DNA of 64,000 nucleotides from Chloroflexota bacterium (GTDB taxonomy: Bacteria > Chloroflexota > Anaerolineae > Aggregatilineales > Ch27): positions 62,001 to 126,000 of the forward strand of contig JAIOAT010000006.1 of the NCBI GenBank assembly GCA_019873685.1, read 5' to 3'. Both the position numbers and the translations under genes were made by a program. This document shows, one piece after another, positions 8,657-17,521 of this stretch (its first letter is position 1; every line of letters begins with the position of its first letter). The notes under the pieces are model-generated. The model was not told the origin of the DNA. It did no database searches and was given only the letters and a program-made list of their open reading frames with translations.

Positions 8657-9529
8657 CTAGCTGCGGCGGAAGACCACGCGGTAGGAGGTGGTGGAGCGTT
8701 CGCCGCTTTCAGTTGTGCACGGGGAGGCCGCCAGCGGGTTGCTGCGGCGGCTGCGGCCCGGCAATTCGACGGTATACGATCGGTTGGCTTCCATCTGGAA
8801 GTCGGCGTAACCGGCGCCGCGCTCCGGCTTAAGGCCGGTGAAGAAGCGATCCTCGCCGCCGTCCCAGGCGACGCGCACCGGAATACCCGGCTGGTCGCCT
8901 ACGCCCGGCCACTGGACATAGACTTCGATCACCCCGGCCAGCGTCACGCTGCAGAACGTCTGAATGTTGGCGATGATGTAATCATCCACCCGGGGGACTT
9001 CGGTCGGCGTGCGGGTAGGGGCGATGGTTGGCGGCGTCAATAGCAATGGGGCAGCTGCCGTGGGCGTCTTGGTCGGCGGCGGGACAAGCGTTGGCGTGAC
9101 CGGGATCGCCGTCGGGAAGGGCGTCGGCGTGGCCAGTGTCACCAGGAACAGACCGCTCTGATCCGCACAGCCGGAACGTCCCTGCGGGCCGTAGAGGGCG
9201 ATCATGGCTTCGATCGTGTTGCGCTCGGTGTTGTTGTCCACACCCTGAAGGAACAGGTCGCAGGCGGCGTTAGCCACAGCCTGGAAAGGATCGCCCGGCA
9301 GGCGCAGTTCCACCAGCCGCTCGACGGCGCGACGCAGGTCGCCATCGGCGCGGTAGGCCAGACTGATCGCGATGAGGTAGTCGCGGCGGGCTTCGGCGCT
9401 CAGCTGGTACGGCTGCGTGTCATATTCCACTACCGGGTCGATCAGCCAGGCGTAGGTTAGCCCCAGCGCCAGCCCGATGATCAATCCCAGCAGCAACCCG
9501 ACCCACGAAATGCGGTAATTCCGTGCCAT
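8657..9529 (-). CDS. Membrane-anchored protein with Thr/Pro-rich linker
   Basis: 290 residues. One N-terminal membrane helix (about 9-30) exports the rest. Residues 35-125 form a small helical domain (YLIAISLAYRADGDLRRAVERL). A low-complexity Thr/Pro linker (about 133-180, TPTPFPTAIPVTP) of a kind common in surface proteins of Chloroflexota follows. The C-terminal ~110 residues look like a compact beta domain with two Cys (about 192 and 269). The function is unknown. The helical part is paralogous to the next gene at 9576-9944, which lacks the linker and beta domain. A 46-bp gap suggests co-transcription. Confidence 0.7.
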   Translation of the reverse strand: MARNYRISWVGLLLGLIIGLALGLTYAWLIDPVVEYDTQPYQLSAEARRDYLIAISLAYRADGDLRRAVERLVELRLPGDPFQAVANAACDLFLQGVDNNTERNTIEAMIALYGPQGRSGCADQSGLFLVTLATPTPFPTAIPVTPTLVPPPTKTPTAAAPLLLTPPTIAPTRTPTEVPRVDDYIIANIQTFCSVTLAGVIEVYVQWPGVGDQPGIPVRVAWDGGEDRFFTGLKPERGAGYADFQMEANRSYTVELPGRSRRSNPLAASPCTTESGERSTTSYRVVFRRS

Positions 9530-9575
9530 GCGGTTGTCCGTTAAGCAGTGTGCGGGTCAGCCGCGCCTCCGGTCG

Positions 9576-9944
9576 TCACGGCGCCGGGGCGCGGTAAGCC
9601 TCCATCAACGGCGTCAGGCGGCCCATCGCCTCGGCCAGCGCCACCAGGCGGCGGATGTCGGCCACGTTGCGCCCCTGTGAGATGTACCGCTCGGTCAGGG
9701 CCTGCACGTAGTCGGGCACGCTGGTGACCTGCAGCCGGCGCAACCGTTCGACAGCGCCGGTCAGGTCGCCATCCGCAGCGTAGCCATAGGCGATCATGAC
9801 GGTGTAGTCGTCCCGGTGAGGCTGGTCGAGCATGCTCAGCGGGCTGTCCACGTATTCGACCGGGGCCTGCACCCAGCCAATGTACAGCCCCAGCCCGATT
9901 CCCGCCGCCAGGCCGATCAGGAGGGAAACCACAATGCGCGTCAT
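9576..9944 (-). CDS. Short membrane-anchored paralogue of the neighbouring protein
   Basis: 122 residues: N-terminal membrane helix (about 4-24), then the helical domain seen in the 8657-9529 product (DYTVMIAYGYAADGDLTGAVERLRRLQ, VEY-x-D after the anchor). The C-terminus stops after that domain. The pair looks like a tandem duplication followed by loss or gain of the extracellular tail. No known function; the repeated ADGDL-AVERL helix pair resembles a single TPR-like hairpin. A purine-rich sequence GAGGGAAACC lies upstream of the ATG. Confidence 0.7.
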   Translation of the reverse strand: MTRIVVSLLIGLAAGIGLGLYIGWVQAPVEYVDSPLSMLDQPHRDDYTVMIAYGYAADGDLTGAVERLRRLQVTSVPDYVQALTERYISQGRNVADIRRLVALAEAMGRLTPLMEAYRAPAP

Positions 9945-10060
9945 AGTGCCGTCGTGTCCGTTACAGGGTCAATCGCCGGCGGGCAGTCTTCCGCCCGCGC
10001 CTGTTTATTGTAGCAGCTTTTCCGCCCGAAGACCTGATCGATGGGCGCAGGCAACGCCTG

Positions 10061-11683
10061 TCAGCGCCCCCGGCGGGCTTTGCGCTCGGCAATGATCTCC
10101 CGGTAAAAAGCCAGCAGGTCGCGGTCCTGCTCCGCCCCCCAGGGCATCACTGCCCGACTGACCTCCAGCCCCAGCCCCTGCTTACTGCGCTCCTGGCTCA
10201 GCCCGACCTCCGTGCCGTAGTAGATCACCGGCGGCGCGGGCAGGCGCATCTGCGCAGCGGCGGCCCGCCGCAGGGCGTCTTTATCCCCCCCGGCGATGAA
10301 TAGGAAGCGGTCGGTATCGTGGTTGTCCAGGAAGGTAGGCATGACGAACGTCTCCGGGAAGTATTCCCGGTGCCGCGCTAGGAAGTGCTCCAGCTGCGCC
10401 TCCGACCACGTGCGGTAACCGTATGTCCGGCGCAGGGCCGCCTCCACATGAAAGTCCAGGTTGCCGTCCAGCCGGCCCACATAGCGGCGAATCTCAGCGG
10501 GGGAATCGATGATCTCACCGAAGACGAAGCAGTCCGCTCTGGCCGCTTTGCAGGCGCGGGTGAATTCCGCCCAGAAGTCCGGTCCCGGCCCCAGGGCGTA
10601 ATCCAGTCGGTAGCCATCTACATCGAATTCCTTCAGCCAGTAGACAGCATGGCCGATCATCCATTCCCGCGCCTCAGGATGCTGCAGATTGAGCTGTGGC
10701 ATCTGCCTGACGCCGAAGAACGACCGGTAGCCGACCTTGGAGTCGTTGAAGGTGAACCACTCCCGGTAGCGGCTGCGCGGGTTCCTGAGCGCCTCCACGA
10801 ATATCGGGTGCTGGTGAGAGACATGATTGCACACCAGATCGAGGATTATCCGGATGCCGCGGGCGTGGGCTTCCCGGACCAGCTCGTGCAGGTCATCCTC
10901 GCTGCCCAGGCGCGGCTCAACGCGGCGATAATCCGTCGCGTCGTAGCCGTGGTGGGTCGGGCTGGGGAAGATCGGGGTCAACCAGATGGCATTAGCGCCG
11001 AGATCGGCCACGTAATCCAGCTTCTGGGTGATGCCCCGCAGCGTCCCGCCGCAGAAGCCGTTCATGTCCGTCGTCTGTCGCCAGCCGCGCCCATCGCCGG
11101 GGTAAAAGCGATCCGGGAAGATCTCGTAGATCACAGCGTCATAGGCCCAGGCTGGCGGGGTGAAGCGGTCAACCGAGTAGGCGAAGATCATCCCCTTCGC
11201 CGGATCGCCGGGCGGGATGACCGGCGCGGGTCGCTGGTGGAAGAACGCCTCCGCGGAAAGCTCGACCGTGATCTGGGGGTCGGGCCAGTTGGCAAAGACT
11301 TCCGGCGCGCCCTCCGCCCAGGCCCCGATCCGGTAGCGCACCAGCGTTCCTTCCGGCTGGGCAGGCAGCGTCGCTTGCCAGATCTGCAGGTAATCCCAGA
11401 CCAGCGAATCCCAGACCGTCTCCACCGGCACAAACGGGATGGCCGCGCCGCGCTCCGCCACGCCGCGCCCGCCAGCGGGGATGCTGCCGTCGGTGGTGTA
11501 GTAGGCCGCCATAGCCGTGATCGCCAGTTCCGGCCCGACGCAGACGGTCAGGGTCACCGGCTGGCCAGGCAGCGGATCGGCTGGGCTGAGGGCGTGCCCG
11601 TGCTGAAGGCCGCGCCGCATGGCCCGGTGATGCACCAGCTTCAGATCATCAGTCGCGTACGTCCCAAAGATGTGCTCTTCCAT
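10061..11683 (-). CDS. GH13 alpha-amylase family enzyme (cyclomaltodextrinase/neopullulanase-like)
   Basis: 540 residues from the ATG at 11683; a TTG 14 codons upstream keeps the frame but lacks support. An N-terminal beta-sandwich (about 1-180) precedes the (beta/alpha)8 barrel. Catalytic residues are Asp361 in DGYRLD (nucleophile), Glu390 in FGEIID (acid/base) and Asp456 in DNHDTDRF. The calcium/substrate region DLVCNHVSHQHP is also clear. The N-domain plus barrel fits intracellular enzymes that open cyclodextrins or cut maltodextrins; there is no signal peptide. It lies downstream of malG on the same strand, so it probably degrades the oligosaccharides imported by MalEFG. Exact substrate preference cannot be read. 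Confidence 0.9.
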   Translation of the reverse strand: MEEHIFGTYATDDLKLVHHRAMRRGLQHGHALSPADPLPGQPVTLTVCVGPELAITAMAAYYTTDGSIPAGGRGVAERGAAIPFVPVETVWDSLVWDYLQIWQATLPAQPEGTLVRYRIGAWAEGAPEVFANWPDPQITVELSAEAFFHQRPAPVIPPGDPAKGMIFAYSVDRFTPPAWAYDAVIYEIFPDRFYPGDGRGWRQTTDMNGFCGGTLRGITQKLDYVADLGANAIWLTPIFPSPTHHGYDATDYRRVEPRLGSEDDLHELVREAHARGIRIILDLVCNHVSHQHPIFVEALRNPRSRYREWFTFNDSKVGYRSFFGVRQMPQLNLQHPEAREWMIGHAVYWLKEFDVDGYRLDYALGPGPDFWAEFTRACKAARADCFVFGEIIDSPAEIRRYVGRLDGNLDFHVEAALRRTYGYRTWSEAQLEHFLARHREYFPETFVMPTFLDNHDTDRFLFIAGGDKDALRRAAAAQMRLPAPPVIYYGTEVGLSQERSKQGLGLEVSRAVMPWGAEQDRDLLAFYREIIAERKARRGR

Positions 11684-11831
11684 AAGGGTATGCCCCGGAA
11701 CAATGGCGCGGCGAAGACCGCCCAACCTGATTCAAAGGCGCGGCGCCTGTCCGGCGCGGCGCAAAATAGCCCGCTCTACCTGCCCGCCAGGATCAGCGCG
11801 GCAGGCTCACGGGCCTGTTTCAACCTGCTGG

Positions 11832-11851
11832 CGGGGCGGCCAGCCGCCCCG
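11832..11851. terminator. Stem-loop between malG and the amylase gene
   Basis: CGGGGCGGC and GCCGCCCCG form a perfect 9-bp stem with a 2-base gap, directly after the malG stop codon. There is a T-run only in the plus direction (GTTTTAG), so for the mal operon it is more likely an mRNA-stabilising or partial terminator hairpin separating transporter from enzyme expression. Confidence 0.5.
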
Positions 11852-11853
11852 TT

Positions 11854-12816
11854 TTAGCCTTTGACCGCCCCCTGGGTCAGACCGCCGACGATCTGATCCT
11901 GGAGCGCGATGTAGAGGATCACGATCGGGGTCGCGCTGATCAGCGCGCCTGCCGCAAATTTGCCCCAGTCGCGGGCGAAGTTGTCGCTCACGTAGTTGTA
12001 CAGGCCCACCATCAGCGTCCAGGTGGTTTTGTCGCGGAGCATGACGCGGGCCAGCACAAACTCGTTGATTGTGCCGATAAAGGACAGGATCGCCACTACC
12101 GCCAGGATGGGCCGCACCAGCGGGAAGATCAGCATCCAGAAGGTCTGCCAGTGGCTGGCGCCGTCCACCTGCGCCGACTCGTCGATGTCACGCGGGACGG
12201 AATCGAAGAAGCCTTTCATCAGCCAGGTGTTGATGCCCATCGCCCCGCCCATGTAGACCAGGATCAGGCCGCCCAGGCTGTTGAGGCCGAACAGGGAGAA
12301 GAACGACCAGTTGATCCCCTCCAGGAAGGGCAGGGCCTGCGGGATGTACTCCGACAGCTTGCCGATCTGCTGCAGGATCAGGAACAGGGCGACCATGGCC
12401 AGCATGTTGGGGAAGACCTGGATCAGCAGCACCAGCACCAGCAGGTTGCGCCGCCCGGCAAAGCGGAAGCGGGAGAACGCATAGGCGCTCAGCGCCGCCA
12501 CCAGCACGGTCAGGACGGACGTGATGCTGGCGACAAAGATCGAGTTGCCCAGCCAGTTCCAGAAGGGATGGATGTCCACATCCTCGACCAGCAGGCCGCG
12601 GAAGTTGGTCAGTAGTTCGTCCAGCGAATCCACGCCCTGCGGGATCAGAGTCTGGTTGGCCAGGTTGCCCGTCGGGTTGAAGGCGGCGGAAAAGATCCAC
12701 ACCACCGGGAACAGGGCGAAGGCAACAGCAATGACGATCACCACCCAGCGCAGGGTTAGCTCCAACAACTTCTCCCGGCCACCGACCACCATGCGGCTTT
12801 CTGTGCGACTAGACAT
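11854..12816 (-). CDS. malG: Maltose/maltodextrin ABC transporter permease MalG
   Basis: 320 residues with six predicted membrane helices and the permease EAA loop that docks the ATPase (DIDESAQVDGASHWQTFWMLIFPLVRP, around residues 208-235). Length and the extended periplasmic loop (about 45-85) agree with MalG rather than shorter CUT1 permeases. It overlaps malF by 8 bp. It forms the translocation pore with MalF. No malK-like ATPase gene is near, so a shared MsmK/UgpC-type ATPase elsewhere must energise it. Confidence 0.92.
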   Translation of the reverse strand: MSSRTESRMVVGGREKLLELTLRWVVIVIAVAFALFPVVWIFSAAFNPTGNLANQTLIPQGVDSLDELLTNFRGLLVEDVDIHPFWNWLGNSIFVASITSVLTVLVAALSAYAFSRFRFAGRRNLLVLVLLIQVFPNMLAMVALFLILQQIGKLSEYIPQALPFLEGINWSFFSLFGLNSLGGLILVYMGGAMGINTWLMKGFFDSVPRDIDESAQVDGASHWQTFWMLIFPLVRPILAVVAILSFIGTINEFVLARVMLRDKTTWTLMVGLYNYVSDNFARDWGKFAAGALISATPIVILYIALQDQIVGGLTQGAVKG

Positions 12817-14404
12817 TTTCCGACACCTCCTCCCACTGCCCGGTGAAGCGGAACTGGAGCAGCGTCACGCCGGCCACGATGGCGAAGATGATGATCGTGA
12901 TGGCCGAAGCCAGGCCGTAGTCCGCGCCGCGCCCACTGCCGAAGGCCAGGCGGTAGGTGTAACTGATCAGAATGTCGGTATAGCCGGCGGGGGTCAGCGT
13001 GCCGGGGATGGGTGGGCCGCCTTTGTTGAACGCCTCCACGACCACAAAGTTATTGAAGTTGTAGGTGAAGGACGCAATCAGCAGCGGACCAACCGTCACC
13101 AGCAGCAGCGGCAGGGTGATGTTCCAGAAACGCTGCCAGGGATTGGCCCCGTCCACAGACGACGCCTCGTAGATGTCGGTCGGGATAGCCTGGAGTGCGC
13201 CGCTACAGATCAGCATCATGTACGGGTAGCCCAGCCACAGGTTGATCAGCAGGATGCCGATCTTGGCCCACAGCGGATCGGAGAACCAGGGCGGGTTGAT
13301 GCCGAACGATCGCGCCAGCACACCCAGATTGGGATTCATCATCCCTTTCCAGACCAGGATGCTGATCACGCCGGGGATGGCGTAAGGGATGATCAGCAGC
13401 GAGCGGATGACCTTGCGGCCAGGGATGTCCGGGCTGTTGAGCACCAGGGCCATGATTAGCCCGGCCACAAACGTGGTCATCACGGAGAAGAAGGCAAAGG
13501 CCACCGTCCAGACGAACACCTGCACCAGCGGCCCACGCAGCGCCGGGCTTTCTACAAAGCGGCGGAAGTTATTGAAGCCGACGCCGACCCAGTAGCCGGG
13601 TTGCAGCTCCTGCTGTTCCGCCCTGCCCTTGTTGGCGATGAACGAGCCGGTTTCGTCGTCAGCGGCGTAAAAGAGACCGGTCTGGCGATCTTCCAGGCCG
13701 TTCAGTTCCGCGTTCCAGACGTAACGCTGCAGGCTACGGGCGGCCACACCCCGCGCCGCGGAGACCACCGTAACGGTATTCGGCTCCTCGCCGAATTGAG
13801 CCGTCTCCAGCACGCTCAGGGCAGCGACCAGCTCGCGGCGCTCCAGTGGCCGGTAGCCCTCATATTCCTCCGGCGGTTCCGGCTCAACACCCTCCAGGAC
13901 CACCAGTGGCTCGCCTTCTTTGGCGAAGATCACCTCGGTTCCGGCGTCGCCCTCCCGTGTCAACCACAGGGCATAATCGGTTGGGTCAGCTTTGTTGACG
14001 TAGGGGGTGAAGCGGTAAGTCGGCGCATCCTCCGGCGTGAAGGTGGCCTTGCTGTGCAGGGCGATGGCCTGCTCCTTGCTGAACAGGTGACCGTCGCTGT
14101 AGTTGGTGAAGGCGGTGCTGACGGTGAACAGCAGCGGGTAGATGACCAGCAGGATCATCAGCGCCAGGCCGGGCGACATCCAGCGGAGGGGGTAGAGACG
14201 CGGCACGAAGATCACCACATTCATCCCGATAGTGATGACGGCGATGATCAGGGCCAGGGCGGTGTTGCCGCTGAACCAGAACGCATAGAACAACAATAGC
14301 CCGAACGCATCCAGGATGGCCAGGCCAATCAGTTTTAAGATTTGTCCTGATATGAGGGCGGGGAGCCCCTTCGGGCCCCCCGCATTGGTGCTCAGCGCAC
14401 TCAT
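12809..14404 (-). CDS. malF: Maltose/maltodextrin ABC transporter permease MalF
   Basis: 531 residues, matching the long MalF type. Helices near residues 23-62 and 73-95 are followed by a large periplasmic insertion (about 100-270), equivalent to the MalF P2 loop that contacts the binding protein in Escherichia coli. The core permease domain has the EAA loop YEASSVDGANPWQRFWNITLPLL (around 410-432). The gene begins 4 bp after malE and runs into malG. The two proteins should form the heterodimeric channel. Confidence 0.93.
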   Translation of the reverse strand: MSALSTNAGGPKGLPALISGQILKLIGLAILDAFGLLLFYAFWFSGNTALALIIAVITIGMNVVIFVPRLYPLRWMSPGLALMILLVIYPLLFTVSTAFTNYSDGHLFSKEQAIALHSKATFTPEDAPTYRFTPYVNKADPTDYALWLTREGDAGTEVIFAKEGEPLVVLEGVEPEPPEEYEGYRPLERRELVAALSVLETAQFGEEPNTVTVVSAARGVAARSLQRYVWNAELNGLEDRQTGLFYAADDETGSFIANKGRAEQQELQPGYWVGVGFNNFRRFVESPALRGPLVQVFVWTVAFAFFSVMTTFVAGLIMALVLNSPDIPGRKVIRSLLIIPYAIPGVISILVWKGMMNPNLGVLARSFGINPPWFSDPLWAKIGILLINLWLGYPYMMLICSGALQAIPTDIYEASSVDGANPWQRFWNITLPLLLVTVGPLLIASFTYNFNNFVVVEAFNKGGPPIPGTLTPAGYTDILISYTYRLAFGSGRGADYGLASAITIIIFAIVAGVTLLQFRFTGQWEEVSENV

Positions 14405-14408
14405 GGTT

Positions 14409-15905
14409 TTATTCCCCGATGGTCACGGTCACCAGGTGGGTCGCGGAGTCATAGGTGAAGGTCACGACCGAGTCGGCTTCCAGAACCAGCGAGTAGTTGC
14501 CGCCGTCGCGGACACCGTCGACGCCGTAGTTCTCGCCCCAGCTACCACCCAGGGCGGCCTTGAACTCATAGCTGCCCGCCGGGATGTTGAACGTGCCGGA
14601 GAAGGTGCCATCGCCGTTGTCGGTCAGGGCGGTCACCTTGCAGGCCGGGTCCCAGTCGCTGGCGCAGCCCACCGCCGCCTGCCAGGAGCCGGGGATGTTG
14701 ACCATCGCGCTCAGGTCGGTGGCCAGCAGCTCGCGCACCTGCGCCGCGGCGTTGGTCAGGGCGGCCTCAGCGCTTTCGGTCTGGCGGATGATCAGCTCCA
14801 TCGCGTTGCCCCAGGCCGTCCAGACAGAGGCCATCTCCGGGATGGCGGGCATGGCCGCGCCATTCGCCCCGGCAGCCACGAAACCGGCGATGTCCGGATC
14901 GGTGATAGCTTCACGCACGGCCAGGTAAGCGGACGGGCGCGGATCGGCGTCGAAGATCTGCTGCATCACATCAGCGTTGGCCACATAGTCCAGCAGGAAG
15001 ATCTCCGCCAGCATCTGGTTCTGGCTGAAGGCGCTGATCATGAAGCCCTGCACGCCCAGGAACGGGCTGGCGGGCTGAACCTCGCCGGGGATCATGGTCA
15101 CCGCGTACGGCACACCGGAGGCCTTGATGCGCGGCAGCGCCCAGGGGCCGGTCACGATCATGGCCGCTTCGCCGGTCTCGAACATGGTGTGCTCGATGTC
15201 GTAGTCAATGTCGGGGACCAGCAGGCCCTCTTCCACCAGGCTCTGCAGGTAAGCGCCGGCTGCCAGCGCGCCTTCGCTGTCCAGGCCGATGTCGGTGGGA
15301 TCGTAAGCGCCCACTTCGTTACGGCCAAAGACATAGCCGCCAAAGGCGCTGAACATGGGCATCCAGTGATAGGGGTCGTTGGTGCGGATGATGTAGCCGT
15401 ACTTGGCCGCGCCAGAAGCCTGGATTTCCGCGGAGAGTTCCTTCACCTCAGTCCACGTGGTGGGCGGGGTGGCCACCAGTTCGGGGTTGTAGATGAAGGC
15501 CAGGTTTTCCATGGCGTAGGGCATGCCATAGAGGACGCCGTCATAGGTGAAGGCATCCACCGCCGGAGTGAAGAACTCCGCCGCCTTGTCGCCCAGGTCG
15601 ATCGGGGCCAGCAGGCCGTTGACCACCAGCTCGCCCAGCCAGTCATGGGCGCCGATGATGATGTCCGGGCCTTCGCCCGCCGGGCCGGCGACCTTGAGGC
15701 CGTCACGGATATCGCCAAAGCCCATTTCCTGCACGACCACTTCCACGCCATATTCCTCGGTGAAAGCCTTGCCGACTTCCGCCAGGATCGGCGCGCGGGT
15801 GTCATCCGCCCAGATCACCAGCGAGGTCGCTTCCTGCGCCAGCGCCGGAGCCAGGCTGCCCAGAATCAGGATGACGACAGTCAACAACATCAGGTGCTTC
15901 TTCAT
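14409..15905 (-). CDS. malE: Maltodextrin-binding protein with C-terminal X25 domain
   Basis: 498 residues from the ATG at 15905, chosen because MKKHLML begins a signal peptide (cleaved near ALAQ) and GGAGGAG lies 7-12 bp upstream. Residues ~25-410 form a family 1 solute-binding protein ([33 protein letters not shown]). After [14 protein letters not shown] the last ~85 residues match the X25/pullulanase-associated beta domain ([34 protein letters not shown]). X25 usually occurs in amylopullulanases; attached to a transporter receptor it may help hold alpha-glucan chains at the surface. It heads the malEFG operon. Lipobox cysteine is not seen, so attachment to the cell is unclear. Confidence 0.92.
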   Translation of the reverse strand: MKKHLMLLTVVILILGSLAPALAQEATSLVIWADDTRAPILAEVGKAFTEEYGVEVVVQEMGFGDIRDGLKVAGPAGEGPDIIIGAHDWLGELVVNGLLAPIDLGDKAAEFFTPAVDAFTYDGVLYGMPYAMENLAFIYNPELVATPPTTWTEVKELSAEIQASGAAKYGYIIRTNDPYHWMPMFSAFGGYVFGRNEVGAYDPTDIGLDSEGALAAGAYLQSLVEEGLLVPDIDYDIEHTMFETGEAAMIVTGPWALPRIKASGVPYAVTMIPGEVQPASPFLGVQGFMISAFSQNQMLAEIFLLDYVANADVMQQIFDADPRPSAYLAVREAITDPDIAGFVAAGANGAAMPAIPEMASVWTAWGNAMELIIRQTESAEAALTNAAAQVRELLATDLSAMVNIPGSWQAAVGCASDWDPACKVTALTDNGDGTFSGTFNIPAGSYEFKAALGGSWGENYGVDGVRDGGNYSLVLEADSVVTFTYDSATHLVTVTIGE

Positions 15906-15944
15906 GCTCACTCCTCCGTAACACTCAGGCACTGCAAAATTGAC

Positions 15945-15973
15945 GGACGGTTGCGAAACACGTCAACCGATTG
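15945..15973 (-). promoter_or_regulatory. Weak candidate promoter for malEFG
   Basis: On the minus strand TTGACG is followed 17 bases later by TCAATT, about 45 bp before the malE ATG. The -35 hexamer is good (5 of 6), the -10 poor (3 of 6). Other AT-rich options lie further upstream (around 16020-16030), so this placement is tentative. Confidence 0.25.
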
Positions 15974-15987
15974 CTACAGCTGTTTTT

Positions 15988-16019
15988 GTGTTTGCCACCT
16001 CCTTCCTGTGTGCAAACAC
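15988..16019. promoter_or_regulatory. Perfect 8-bp inverted repeat with Shine-Dalgarno-like loop upstream of malE
   Basis: GTGTTTGC at 15988-15995 and GCAAACAC at 16012-16019 are exact inverted repeats 16 bases apart. The minus-strand loop contains GGAAGGAGGTG, a near-perfect match to the anti-Shine-Dalgarno complement, but no start codon follows at translation distance. It could be an operator for a sugar regulator or a leader hairpin that exposes or hides a ribosome-binding site about 100 nt before malE. Confidence 0.45.
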
Positions 16020-16124
16020 TGCTTTAATCATTTTTGAGCCAGTCATCACCTGAATATCTTTTCACAACAATACTCTGCAGTGCTCCGGAAAGAGGGCTTA
16101 AGCCCGCTGGGCTGCTGCCCGGCG

Positions 16125-16625
16125 CTACCCCTCTCGACAGCCCAGCGTGTTCAGCGTATCCACCAGCGAATCGTGCAGCTTGGTCAGCAACTCGGAAAAC
16201 CGGGCTTGCTCACCGGCGTCCAGCGCCTGGTTAAAGCGGTAGGCGACGGCTTCTTCGTGCGCGGCGCGGGCGGCCTGCAGCAACTCGACACCGGCGGGGG
16301 TCAGCGCCAGCCGCCAGGCGCGACGATCGTCCGAATCCGAAGCGCGGGTCACCAGCCCATCGCGCTCCAGCTGGTCGACAATACGGGTGATTGTGCTCTT
16401 GGCCCGCAGCAGCCGGTCGCTCAGCGCAGTCAGGCGCACATCGCGCTCATCAGCAAGGGCTTTGAGTACCCGGTACTGGGGCAGAGTCAGGCCAAAACGC
16501 TGCAGCACGCGCCGATCGCCGTCATCAAGGAGGACATAAATGTTGTGGATCATACGGTACTGCAGCTGAACCGAAGTACGTGCCCCGGGAGATGCATGAT
16601 CCAAGACCAACTCCTTATTAAGCAT
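16125..16625 (-). CDS. MarR-family transcriptional regulator
   Basis: 166 residues. The winged helix-turn-helix is clear: LTLPQYRVLKALADERDVRLTALSDRLLRAKSTITRIVDQLERDGLV (about 47-93) then the wing RASDSDDRRAWRLALTPAG (94-112). Dimerisation helices flank it. It should act as a dimer on short palindromes; such a palindrome lies over its own promoter at 16670-16691, pointing to autorepression. It precedes malE on the same strand with a 220-bp gap, so it might also affect the mal operon, but the palindrome is not repeated there. No ligand can be inferred. Confidence 0.9.
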   Translation of the reverse strand: MLNKELVLDHASPGARTSVQLQYRMIHNIYVLLDDGDRRVLQRFGLTLPQYRVLKALADERDVRLTALSDRLLRAKSTITRIVDQLERDGLVTRASDSDDRRAWRLALTPAGVELLQAARAAHEEAVAYRFNQALDAGEQARFSELLTKLHDSLVDTLNTLGCREG

Positions 16626-16669
16626 GGAGTAACAAGGGCACTGATCGTCAGGCGAATTGTTCGGGCTGC

Positions 16670-16691
16670 AATGATTGCGGTTGCAATCATT
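16670..16691. promoter_or_regulatory. MarR operator candidate (perfect 9-bp palindrome)
   Basis: AATGATTGC at 16670-16678 and GCAATCATT at 16683-16691 are exact inverted repeats around a 4-base centre. The palindrome overlaps the -10 box and the expected start of transcription of marR, where a bound dimer would block RNA polymerase. Arm length and spacing fit MarR-family sites. Confidence 0.65.
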
Positions 16692-16717
16692 TTATGCCGG
16701 ATGGCCCCTATCGTCAA
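16689..16717 (-). promoter_or_regulatory. Promoter of marR
   Basis: Read on the minus strand: TTGACG (16717-16712), 17-bp spacer, TAAAAT (16694-16689). Both boxes are within one mismatch of the sigma-70 consensus and spacing is optimal. The start point would be near 16682, giving a leader of about 57 nt. Confidence 0.65.
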
Positions 16718-16762
16718 GTTGAACAAAAGCTTACTGGACGATTCGCACAAGTCGACAGCTGA

Positions 16763-17425
16763 TCAGTTAAGGCGGAAATTCTCCGCCCGGCGGGAGTCGC
16801 CCGGCTTTTCCAGCAGGGCGGCCAGCAGGGTGACCTCGCGGCGGTAGAGCGCGTTCAGGTCGGTCACCAGTTGCAGGGCGTCAGGCGCGGCCAGCAGGGC
16901 TTGTTTTTGCAGCGGGGGAACCTGAAGCAGCGTCGCGGCCAGATAAGCAAAGGTCAGCGGGTCCTGGGGCAGATGCTCGAGGGGGACGGCGTCGATCTGC
17001 CCGGCGCGCTTGAGCGCCTGCAGGTAGCGCTCCACCCAGCCGCGCAGCTGGCGATCAGCCCGCCGCAGCGCCGCCGTGTCTTCGCCAAGCAGCGGGATCA
17101 GGCTGACCTGGCCGATCAGGTACGGCTGGGTCTCAGCGTCGAGCGTCTCGATCAGGAAGCGGCTGCGCCCCAGCGCGCTGATGTTCAACCGCCCCTGGCT
17201 GAGCGTCTCCACCTGCAGGATGTGAGCCGTGCAGCCGATGCGGTACGGCACAGGCAGCGGGCCGAGCGCTTCCACGCCGTGCTCGATCAGCACAACGCCG
17301 AAGGTCAGCGTCTGCTCCAGGCAGTGCCGGATCATCAGCTTGTAGCGTTCCTCAAAAACGTGGAGGGTCAGCGGCATTCCGGGGAACAGGACGGTATGCA
17401 GCGGGAACAGGGGAAGCTCGATCAT
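16763..17425 (-). CDS. Lon protease N-terminal-domain protein
   Basis: 220 residues. It starts MIELPLFPLHTVLFPGMPLTLHVFEERYKLMI, the signature of the LON substrate-binding (PUA-like) domain, followed by the helical part (about 115-205). There is no AAA+ ATPase or protease domain, so this is one of the stand-alone LON-domain proteins of unknown function, thought to bind protein or peptide. The length matches that family. It is monocistronic; the marR promoter lies just downstream of its stop. Confidence 0.88.
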   Translation of the reverse strand: MIELPLFPLHTVLFPGMPLTLHVFEERYKLMIRHCLEQTLTFGVVLIEHGVEALGPLPVPYRIGCTAHILQVETLSQGRLNISALGRSRFLIETLDAETQPYLIGQVSLIPLLGEDTAALRRADRQLRGWVERYLQALKRAGQIDAVPLEHLPQDPLTFAYLAATLLQVPPLQKQALLAAPDALQLVTDLNALYRREVTLLAALLEKPGDSRRAENFRLN

Positions 17426-17521
17426 GATTGTCCGGCTTCTACTCAGGCTATCGGGCGGGCGGCTGCGATGTCACCTCTACCATAGCACAACTTCCGCGCA
17501 GACCCTAAACGCACCGGCGAC

